A DNA stretch of 12,257 nt from Elusimicrobiota bacterium (GTDB lineage Bacteria > CG03 > SLGR01 > JAGXOG01). A program made the translations under genes and the position numbers. The DNA lies in NCBI GenBank assembly GCA_027858455.1, contig JAQICQ010000090.1, positions 1 through 12,257 of the forward strand, read 5' to 3'. The notes under the pieces were generated by a model. The model did no database searches. It was not told the DNA's origin and worked only from the letters and a program-made list of their open reading frames with translations. Positions 7,062-12,257 of the stretch are shown here, one piece after another; position 1 is the stretch's first letter, and each line of letters opens with the position of its first letter.

Positions 7062-7919
7062 ATGTCAAGAATAAAAAAAATAAAGAAAAGCATACTTTTC
7101 ACAGGTCGTTTTTTCACGGCTTTTCGCCGCGCGTTCCCTGATTATTTAATAATAGGCGCTCAAAAAGCAGGTACAACTTCCTTATATAACTACCTTATAC
7201 AGCACCCTTCGGTAAAACCGGCCTTTAAAAAAGAGATACATTATTTTGATTCCCGCTATCGCCGGGGAAATTTATGGTACAGGTCATTTTTTCCGTATAA
7301 AAAAGAGCTGAGACAGGGAGAAATAACAGGAGAAGCTTCGCCTTCTTATATTTTCTATCCGGGCGCGGCAGAGCGTATTTACAGGATTTTTTCTAAAGTA
7401 AAGCCCGAAGTAAAGCTCATAGTTTTATTGAGAAACCCGGTGGATAGGGCAATTTCGGCATCTATCCACCAGTGCCGCTCAAAAAGAGAAGATCTTCCTT
7501 TCGGGGAAGCTTTTAAAGCAGAAGGGGAAAGAACCCGACGCGCTAAAAAAAACATTAAAAAAAGCATCTTTAAAAAGAAAAAACATAGCCGGCGTCTCAG
7601 AAAATTTGCTTATAAAGAGAGGGGTGAATACGAGAGCCAGCTCAAAGACTATCTAAAATATTTTAAAAGAGAAAATATATTTATTATTTTTTCGGAAACA
7701 TTCTTTAAAAACCCCGCAGGAACGATGAAAGACATATATTCTTTTCTTAAAATTGACGATTCATTTACCCTGAAAGACATAAGACCGCGCAATGTAAGCA
7801 GTTATGAGAGATATCCGGATATACCGGATTCTGTTTCCATTTATCTTAAAGAATATTTTAAGCCTTATAATAAGAAATTGGCAAAATTGCTCCGCAGAGA
7901 TCTTCCATGGAATTATTGA
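7062..7919 (+). CDS. Heparan-sulfate-type (NDST-like) sulfotransferase domain protein (second of two)
   Basis: A 285-residue protein with the motifs of the NDST-like bacterial sulfotransferases: DYLIIGAQKAGTTSLYNYL (27-45; PAPS 5' loop KAGTT at 35-39), KEIHYFD (57-63), GEASPSY (90-96) and LIVLLRNPVDRAISA (119-133), which is the 3'-phosphate site with Arg124 and Ser132. GEYESQLKDYLKYF and the final PWNY also fit. Between FGEAF and that GEYESQL motif there is a strongly basic stretch (about 157-184, many Lys/Arg), which could contact an anionic acceptor or the membrane. No strong Shine-Dalgarno is visible before the ATG at 7062. It follows another sulfotransferase gene; together they point to a multiply sulfated product. 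The acceptor cannot be read from sequence. Confidence 0.87.
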   Translation: MSRIKKIKKSILFTGRFFTAFRRAFPDYLIIGAQKAGTTSLYNYLIQHPSVKPAFKKEIHYFDSRYRRGNLWYRSFFPYKKELRQGEITGEASPSYIFYPGAAERIYRIFSKVKPEVKLIVLLRNPVDRAISASIHQCRSKREDLPFGEAFKAEGERTRRAKKNIKKSIFKKKKHSRRLRKFAYKERGEYESQLKDYLKYFKRENIFIIFSETFFKNPAGTMKDIYSFLKIDDSFTLKDIRPRNVSSYERYPDIPDSVSIYLKEYFKPYNKKLAKLLRRDLPWNY

Positions 7920-7957
7920 TACTCTTTTTCAGCCGTCTTTTTTGCAGTCCCTGATAT

Positions 7958-7986
7958 TTGAAATTATTGACTATATCAATTATAAT
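7958..7986 (+). promoter_or_regulatory. Candidate sigma70 promoter before the heptose kinase/Kdo genes
   Basis: TTGAAA (7958-7963), a 17-nt spacer and a perfect TATAAT (7981-7986) lie in the longest gene-free gap of the window (7920-8016). Transcription would start near 7993, about 24 nt before the ATG at 8017. The rest of the gap shows no hairpin or other element I can support. Confidence 0.5.
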
Positions 7987-8016
7987 TCTGCTATAGATAT
8001 TGCAAAGGAACAAATT

Positions 8017-9003
8017 ATGACAGATAAAAAAGATCTGACAGAAGATTTAAATAAATTTAAGGGTAAAAATATAGTGGTTGTCGGAGATATTATAGTTGAC
8101 AGATATATCTTCGGCGGTGTTAAACGCATATCTCCGGAAGCGCCTGTGCCGGTGGTAGATATTATGAGAGAAGAATTTATGCCGGGCGGTGCGGGAAATG
8201 TCATAAACAATATAATCAGTTTAGGCGGGAAGGCGTATGCTTCGGGGGTGATAGGGAAAGACAGCCACGGACGCGATATTGTAAAGATGCTAAAAGACGA
8301 GGGCGCCGATACTTCGGGAATAATAAAGGACGGTTCCCGCCCCACCAGCGTAAAAACCAGAATTATAGCCGACCGTCAGCAGGTGGTAAGAACGGACATA
8401 GAATCAAAGGTAAAAATTTCTAAGGAAATTACCCGGAAAATTCTTAAACAATTAAAGCATATATTAAAAAAAGCAGACGGCATTATAATTTCGGATTACG
8501 GTAAAGGGATAATAAACCGGCCTCTCATAGAAGGGATAATCCGTCTTGCCGAAGAATATTCATTGCCGGTGGTAGTTGATCCTCAGGTGGGCCATTTTCT
8601 TGATTATTCCGGAGTAACTTCTCTTACACCTAACGAAAAAGAAGTATCAGAGGCGTTAAATATGAGGGTTGACGATGATAAGTCTGTTGAGAAAGCAGGT
8701 TTTATATTACTTCAGAAACTAAACAGCGCCGCAGTACTTATAACAAGGGGAAGTAAAGGGATGACTCTTTTTAAGAAGGGAGAAAAGTCCCGGTATATTC
8801 CCACGGCGGCAAAAGATGTCTTTGACGTTACCGGTGCCGGCGATACTGTAACGGGAATATATATGATGGGGATTGTTTCCGGGCTGGGGCATTACCGCGC
8901 GGCCCAGCTGGCTAATTACGGCGCGGCAAAAGTTATAAGCCGAATAGGCACTGTCGCGGTCACCGTTGATGATATAAGGAAAGAAATTGAACAGACGGCC
9001 TGA
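8017..9003 (+). CDS. rfaE1: D-glycero-beta-D-manno-heptose-7-phosphate kinase (RfaE domain I / HldA type)
   Basis: A 328-residue PfkB-family sugar kinase that adds the 1-phosphate to heptose 7-phosphate, giving heptose 1,7-bisphosphate, the substrate of GmhB. The RfaE-specific start is clear: VVGDIIVDRYIFGGVKRISPE (residues 21-41; shown to the start of the EAPVPVV run), then PGGAGNV (57-62). SDYGKGI, LTPNEKE and the PfkB signature DVTGAGDT (270-277, catalytic Asp276) follow. The nucleotidyltransferase domain present in E. coli HldE is missing: the protein stops after the kinase fold, so this is the split form. The frame is open upstream to an ATG at 7804 inside the previous gene, but the ATG at 8017 has AAAGGA (8004-8009) 7 nt before it and matches the family's N-terminus, so 8017 is chosen. 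It overlaps kdsB by 17 nt. Confidence 0.93.
   Translation: MTDKKDLTEDLNKFKGKNIVVVGDIIVDRYIFGGVKRISPEAPVPVVDIMREEFMPGGAGNVINNIISLGGKAYASGVIGKDSHGRDIVKMLKDEGADTSGIIKDGSRPTSVKTRIIADRQQVVRTDIESKVKISKEITRKILKQLKHILKKADGIIISDYGKGIINRPLIEGIIRLAEEYSLPVVVDPQVGHFLDYSGVTSLTPNEKEVSEALNMRVDDDKSVEKAGFILLQKLNSAAVLITRGSKGMTLFKKGEKSRYIPTAAKDVFDVTGAGDTVTGIYMMGIVSGLGHYRAAQLANYGAAKVISRIGTVAVTVDDIRKEIEQTA
8976..8980 (+). promoter_or_regulatory. Shine-Dalgarno supporting a TTG start for kdsB
   Basis: AAGGA inside the end of the kinase gene lies 6 nt before the TTG at 8987. No ATG or GTG is available between this site and the conserved IPARLSSTR start of the KdsB fold, so the TTG is the best start. Confidence 0.55.
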
Positions 9004-9718
9004 AGAGACAGTAACGGTTATACCGGCGCGGCTTTCTTCCACGAGACTTAGAGAAAAACCGCTCGTTGATTTAAAGGGAAAGCCTCTTATCCGGCGGGTA
9101 TGGGAAAATGCGGTTTCCGTGCGGAATTCCGGCGAGGTAATTGTAGCTACGGATTCTCAAAAGATTAAAGAGGTTGTTGAAGGTTTTGGCGGAAAGTGCG
9201 TTATGACCCCGGATAGTTTAACTTCCGGTTCGGACCGGGTATATTATGCTGCGGCCCAATATTTCCCTCGTGCGGATATAGTGGTTAATTTACAGGGCGA
9301 CGAGCCGTTTATAGACAGAAATCTTGTGGAGGAAATGATTAATCTCGCCCGGAGGGAGAGTTACGGTTTATATTCGGCGTATTTTCCGGTGGATAAAAAA
9401 ACGGCGCAGGACAGTTCAGTTGTAAAGGTAGTTATAAATAAAAAAAGCGAGGCGCTTTATTTTTCCAGGAGTCTTGTCCCCTTTGGCGCAAATATCTACA
9501 AGAAACACCTAGGTATTTATGTTTGGCGCCGCCGCGCTCTTGAGGAATTTTATAATTCTGCTGCTGCTCTGCTGGAAAAAGCGGAGAGATTAGAACAGCT
9601 CAGGGTTTTAGAATCGGGCGCCGCGATAAAGATGCAAGAAAGCCCGGTGGATTCAGTAGGAATAGACACAGAAGATGATTTAAGGAAAGCAGTAAAATAT
9701 TTAGATGAACTTAAATAA
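8987..9718 (+). CDS. kdsB: CMP-Kdo synthetase (3-deoxy-manno-octulosonate cytidylyltransferase)
   Basis: A 243-residue cytoplasmic enzyme that activates Kdo with CTP to CMP-Kdo, the donor for Kdo transfer to lipid A. The family signature is complete: VIPARLSSTRLREKPL near the N-terminus (nucleotide-binding loop), IVATDSQKI, the LTSGSDRV segment, VVNLQGDEPFID, YFSRSLVPF, HLGIYVWRR, LEQLRVLE and GIDTEDDL. The length matches typical KdsB (~245-250). The start is a TTG with an AAGGA site 6 nt upstream, overlapping the kinase gene by 17 nt. It in turn overlaps kdsA by 14 nt, so translation of kinase, KdsB and KdsA is probably coupled. Confidence 0.95.
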   Translation: MNRRPEETVTVIPARLSSTRLREKPLVDLKGKPLIRRVWENAVSVRNSGEVIVATDSQKIKEVVEGFGGKCVMTPDSLTSGSDRVYYAAAQYFPRADIVVNLQGDEPFIDRNLVEEMINLARRESYGLYSAYFPVDKKTAQDSSVVKVVINKKSEALYFSRSLVPFGANIYKKHLGIYVWRRRALEEFYNSAAALLEKAERLEQLRVLESGAAIKMQESPVDSVGIDTEDDLRKAVKYLDELK

Positions 9719-10520
9719 AAAAACAAAGATTAAAAATATTGACGTCAGTTCTTCAGAGCGGCTCTTTTTTATTGCCGGTCCCTGCGTCATAGAAAACTAT
9801 GATATGCTTAGAGAGACAGCGGATTTTTTAAAAGAACTTGCCCGAAAAAAAGGGCTGGATATTATCTTCAAGGCATCTTACGACAAGGCAAACCGGAGTT
9901 CTCTCTCTTCTTTCCGGGGGCCCGGAATTAAAGATGGGTTAAGCATGCTTGAAAAGATAAAAAAAGAGACAGGACTTCCTCTGCTTGTTGATGTTCATTC
10001 CGTAGCGGAGGTATCTAAAGCCGCCGAAGTAGCCGATTGCCTGCAGATACCTGCTTTTTTATGCCGGCAGACGGATTTGCTTGTTGCCGCCGGTTCTACG
10101 GGGCTGCCGGTAAATATAAAAAAAGGGCAGTTTATGAGTCCCCGGGCAATGAATCTTCAGGCTCAAAAAGTCCAGAAATCCGGTTCTTCCGGTGTGATAT
10201 TAACCGAAAGGGGAACGACCTTTGGTTACGGTGACCTGGTCGTTGATATGCGGTCTTTAATTGTAATGAAAAAGAACGGATATCCGGTTATATATGATGC
10301 AACTCATTCTCAGCAGCAGCCGGCAACGGCTGATGAAACCACAGGAGGACGGAAAGAATTTATTGTTCCCCTTGCCCGGGCAGCTGCGGCAACAGGGGTT
10401 AACGGTATTTACACCGAGGTTCATCCCTCGCCGCTTAATGCTTTAAGCGACAGGGAAACGCAATTAAATTTTAAGGAGTACGAGGAGCTAACAGATGAAG
10501 TGTCCAGAGTGCAGGGCTAA
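9705..10520 (+). CDS. kdsA: Kdo-8-phosphate synthase (KdsA), metal-dependent class
   Basis: A 271-residue aldolase-type enzyme that condenses phosphoenolpyruvate with arabinose 5-phosphate to Kdo 8-phosphate. Family motifs: FIAGPCVIEN (22-31), FKASYDKANRSS (55-66), SFRGPG, LVDVHS, LQIPAFLCRQTDLL, NIKKGQFMSP (137-146), LTERGTTFGYG, and DATHSQQQP (198-206). The metal ligands of the Aquifex-type enzyme are all present: Cys27, His201, Glu238 and Asp249. Their spacing (174, 37 and 11 residues) is the same as I recall for the Aquifex aeolicus enzyme (Cys11, His185, Glu222, Asp233). E. coli KdsA, the metal-independent class, has Asn in place of the Cys. The ATG at 9705 overlaps kdsB by 14 nt, and a small gene begins 26 nt before its stop. 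Confidence 0.96.
   Translation: MNLNKKTKIKNIDVSSSERLFFIAGPCVIENYDMLRETADFLKELARKKGLDIIFKASYDKANRSSLSSFRGPGIKDGLSMLEKIKKETGLPLLVDVHSVAEVSKAAEVADCLQIPAFLCRQTDLLVAAGSTGLPVNIKKGQFMSPRAMNLQAQKVQKSGSSGVILTERGTTFGYGDLVVDMRSLIVMKKNGYPVIYDATHSQQQPATADETTGGRKEFIVPLARAAAATGVNGIYTEVHPSPLNALSDRETQLNFKEYEELTDEVSRVQG
10483..10487 (+). promoter_or_regulatory. Shine-Dalgarno for the small zinc-ribbon gene
   Basis: AGGAG within the 3' end of kdsA lies 7 nt before the ATG at 10495. It supports real translation of this short overlapping gene. Confidence 0.55.
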
Positions 10521-10668
10521 CAATAAAGAAGGGGTTAAGTACTGCAAAAGATGCGGTGCGCCTCTTTTTGAATATACCGGGCCGGACTGGAAATGGTCAG
10601 TTAAGATACTGGGTATAATATATGCGGCGCTTATAGTGTTGTTTATAATTCTCAAGGCAGTAATATGA
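10495..10668 (+). CDS. Small zinc-ribbon protein with one membrane helix (57 aa)
   Basis: A 57-residue protein starting MKCPECRANN. Four cysteines, C3, C6, C17 and C20, form CPEC-x10-CKRCG, a typical rubredoxin-like zinc-ribbon knuckle pair. After a short linker with FEYTGPDWKW there is a single hydrophobic helix (about residues 36-57, VKILGIIYAALIVLFIILKAVI) running to the end; the last basic residue is Lys54. This predicts a cytoplasmic zinc ribbon tethered to the inner membrane by a C-terminal helix. It overlaps kdsA by 26 nt, has its own AGGAG site, and shares ATGA with the kdsD start, which argues strongly that it is translated. Its function is unknown. The position inside the Kdo pathway suggests a structural or regulatory partner, but this is a guess, and generic zinc-ribbon/TM proteins occur in many contexts. 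Confidence 0.82.
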   Translation: MKCPECRANNKEGVKYCKRCGAPLFEYTGPDWKWSVKILGIIYAALIVLFIILKAVI

Positions 10669-11624
10669 TTATAAAGCGGGCAAAAAAAGTATTAAAAGAA
10701 GAGGCCAGGGCATTAAAAAAAGTCGCCGCCGGGTTAGGAGAAGATTTCAATAATGCCGTCCGGCTTTTATTGAAAACAGAGGGAAAAATTATTGTAATGG
10801 GTGTGGGCAAATCCGGCCTTGTGGGGCGTAAGATTGCCGCCACACTTTCTTCTACGGGGTCACCTGCTTTTTTTATTAATGCCGCAGAAGGAATACATGG
10901 TGATGTCGGGGTTATAGATTCTAAAGATGCCGTCCTCATACTTTCTTACAGCGGTTCAACCGAGGAAATAGCGCTTGCTCTTGCTCCTGTAAAGCGGTTA
11001 AACGTTCCGGTAATAGCTATCACCGGCAACCGTGATTCCCGGCTGGGGAAGAATTCGGATATAGTTATAGGGTTAAATGTTGACCGGGAGGCCTGTCCGA
11101 TGAATCTTGTGCCTACTTCTTCTACTACCGCTATGCTGGCCCTCGGTGATGCGTTGGCTATATCCCTGCTTGAAGAGAGGGGTTTTAAAACTGACGATTT
11201 TGCTGCTCTCCATCCGGCGGGCACGCTTGGCAAAAAATTACTCTTGAGAGTGGAGGACATAATTAAAAAGAAAGGAGCAAACAACCCGGTTGTAAAGAGC
11301 GGGTCTTTGGTGAAAGCAGCTCTTATTGAGATGACAGGAAGCAGACTCGGGGCAACTTCCGTGGTGGATAAAAAAGGCCGGTTATCCGGTTATTTCACGG
11401 ACGGGGATTTAAGAAGAAGGCTTCAGGAAAGTTCCGGATTGTTAGAAGAAACTATAGACAATGTTATGACAAAAGACCCGGTAACTGTCCTTAAAGGGAC
11501 TCTGGCTATTAAAGCCAGGGATATACTTCAAAATAATAATTTTGACAATGTGCCGGTTGTAGATAAAGAGAATAAACCGATAGGAATAATAGACGAAAGA
11601 GATATAATAAGCGAAGGACTATAG
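10665..11624 (+). CDS. kdsD: Arabinose-5-phosphate isomerase (KdsD/KpsF/GutQ family)
   Basis: A 319-residue enzyme that converts ribulose 5-phosphate to arabinose 5-phosphate, the first committed step to Kdo. Residues 1-~195 are the SIS sugar-isomerase domain with GVGKSGLVGRKIAATLSSTG (46-65), EGIHGDVG (75-82), LSYSGSTEE (93-101), TSSTTAMLALGDALA (151-165) and ALHPAGTLGKKL (181-192). Two CBS domains follow (about 200-260 and 268-319, with VMTKDPV and IIDERDI), the full-length arrangement of E. coli KdsD. The start ATG overlaps the stop of the zinc-ribbon gene (ATGA). KdsC lies 27 nt downstream, the same kdsD-kdsC order as in E. coli. Confidence 0.95.
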   Translation: MIIKRAKKVLKEEARALKKVAAGLGEDFNNAVRLLLKTEGKIIVMGVGKSGLVGRKIAATLSSTGSPAFFINAAEGIHGDVGVIDSKDAVLILSYSGSTEEIALALAPVKRLNVPVIAITGNRDSRLGKNSDIVIGLNVDREACPMNLVPTSSTTAMLALGDALAISLLEERGFKTDDFAALHPAGTLGKKLLLRVEDIIKKKGANNPVVKSGSLVKAALIEMTGSRLGATSVVDKKGRLSGYFTDGDLRRRLQESSGLLEETIDNVMTKDPVTVLKGTLAIKARDILQNNNFDNVPVVDKENKPIGIIDERDIISEGL

Positions 11625-11651
11625 AGGGGCTTTTAAAAATTAAAATAACTC

Positions 11652-12182
11652 ATGGCAAAAAAAACAGATTTTAAAGATATAAAGATAGTTTTTATGGATG
11701 TGGACGGCGTATTGACCGACGGTAAGGTGATGTTTATAAACGGTAAATCTCCTAAAACATGGCATGTGCGCGATAGGCTTGCTATTAAGATTTTAACTTC
11801 TCTGAAAGAGGAGGACATCAGTGTCATCTGGATAAGCGGCCGGCCCGCGCCTGAGTTAAAAGAGCGCGGCGACGAATTAGGGGTTGCTGAAGTCTTTTCC
11901 GATATTGAGGCTAAAGTGCCGGTAATGGAAAAAATTTTAAATAAATACAACCTTGTAAAAGAAGATGCGCTTTATATAGGGGATGACCTGGTTGATATAG
12001 GATGTATAAAAAAAGCCGGACTGGGATGCTGTCCGGCTGACGCTGCCGAAGAAGTAAAAGAAGAGGCCGACTTTATATGCCGCAAATCCGGAGGGGTGGG
12101 GGCGGTTCGGGAAATCATAGAAAATATCCTTAAGGGTAAAGGGTACTGGGACGGAATTGTAGACAGATTCCAGAAAGGCTAA
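11652..12182 (+). CDS. kdsC: Kdo-8-phosphate phosphatase (KdsC)
   Basis: A 176-residue HAD phosphatase of the capless KdsC type; it removes phosphate from Kdo 8-phosphate to give free Kdo for KdsB. Motifs: FMDVDGVLTDG (14-24) with the nucleophile Asp16 and acid/base Asp18, ISGRPAPELKERGDELGV (61-78), the motif III Lys88, YIGDDLVDIGC (108-118) with the metal-binding Asp pair, and a C-terminal GGVGAVREII (147-156). The usual RDGLGI segment reads RDRLAI here (40-45), a small deviation. An in-frame TAA just before the gene leaves the ATG at 11652 as the first possible start; its Shine-Dalgarno is weak. Length is typical (E. coli 188). Confidence 0.92.
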   Translation: MAKKTDFKDIKIVFMDVDGVLTDGKVMFINGKSPKTWHVRDRLAIKILTSLKEEDISVIWISGRPAPELKERGDELGVAEVFSDIEAKVPVMEKILNKYNLVKEDALYIGDDLVDIGCIKKAGLGCCPADAAEEVKEEADFICRKSGGVGAVREIIENILKGKGYWDGIVDRFQKG

Positions 12183-12240
12183 AACTATTTTCAGAAAGAT
12201 ATATAAAAGCCGCGGCATAAAATTAGCCCGGCATCTGCTT

Positions 12241-12257
12241 ATGGCGGTATTTCTTGT
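12241..12257 (+). CDS. Start of a membrane-anchored protein, possibly LptC (3'-truncated)
   Basis: The frame beginning after the TAG at 12160-12162 stays open to the window end. It encodes a basic stretch (with FRKIYKSRGIKLARH) leading into a hydrophobic run LLMAVFL, like the N-terminal anchor of an inner-membrane protein. The only standard start codon in this frame is the ATG at 12241, which has no Shine-Dalgarno and would drop the basic part. An ATT at 12187 has AAAGG (12174-12178) 8 nt upstream and could be a rare start. In E. coli and many diderms kdsC is followed by lptC, whose product has exactly this kind of anchor. The identity is inferred mainly from position, and too little sequence is present to confirm it. 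Confidence 0.3.

Noticed and set aside
7058..7063. TATAAT overlapping the start of the second sulfotransferase
   Set aside because: It overlaps the start codon and no -35-like hexamer lies at the right distance; AT-rich chance match.
7911..7970. Direct repeat AATTATTGA at 7911-7919 and 7962-7970
   Set aside because: Nine AT-rich bases, once inside a gene end and once in a gap; too short to mean anything here.
7804..8016. Long upstream extension of the heptose kinase frame to an ATG inside the previous gene
   Set aside because: The extension overlaps the sulfotransferase by over 100 nt, shows no family similarity, and the ATG at 8017 has a good Shine-Dalgarno and the family's N-terminus.
10037..10234. 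Alternative forward frame inside kdsA
   Set aside because: The kdsA frame is complete and conserved across this stretch.

Overview
The window is a single-strand (+), tightly packed gene cluster for building and decorating the lipopolysaccharide (LPS) of a diderm (Gram-negative-type) bacterium. The DNA is AT-rich by eye. The gene order, the fused and split LPS enzymes, and the metal-dependent class of KdsA suggest an uncultured lineage (something like Omnitrophota or a similar candidate phylum) rather than a proteobacterium. That taxonomic guess is inference; no rRNA or other phylogenetic marker is present.

Layout. (1) 1-1764: a lipid-linked sugar transfer module, made of the C-terminal part of a membrane GT-C (ArnT/PMT-like) glycosyltransferase cut by the window edge, a GT2 polyprenyl-phosphate sugar synthase, and a stand-alone LABN-domain small membrane protein. 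(2) 1830-3026: a polytopic O-antigen ligase/polymerase-like protein behind its own candidate promoter. (3) 3032-6166: a fused LpxL-type acyltransferase/GmhB-type heptose-bisphosphate phosphatase, then LpxK (lipid A 4'-kinase), then a secreted DUF3108 protein, all overlapping or nearly so. (4) 6184-7919: two unrelated-looking PAPS-dependent sulfotransferases. (5) 7920-8016: the longest non-coding gap (97 nt), with a good sigma70-like promoter. (6) 8017-12182: heptose-7-phosphate kinase (RfaE1/HldA type), KdsB, KdsA, a 57-residue zinc-ribbon/TM protein, KdsD and KdsC. (7) 12183-end: the beginning of a further membrane-anchored protein, probably LptC by position.

How it works together. KdsD, KdsA, KdsC and KdsB form the complete ribulose-5-phosphate to CMP-Kdo route. 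RfaE1 and the GmhB domain are two steps of the ADP-heptose route; GmhA, HldC and HldD are not in the window. LpxK and the LpxL domain act late in lipid A synthesis. The first genes would add sugars from lipid-linked donors, and the sulfotransferases suggest that some part of the LPS or a related envelope glycan is sulfated.

Most noteworthy points: the LpxL-GmhB fusion; the sulfotransferase pair plus DUF3108 protein inside a lipid A/Kdo operon; the small zinc-ribbon membrane protein translationally overlapped between kdsA and kdsD; the ligase-like protein lacking the family's usual His and Arg; and a LABN protein standing where a lipid-sugar flippase would be expected. I saw no tRNA, rRNA, CRISPR array, insertion sequence or convincing intrinsic terminator.
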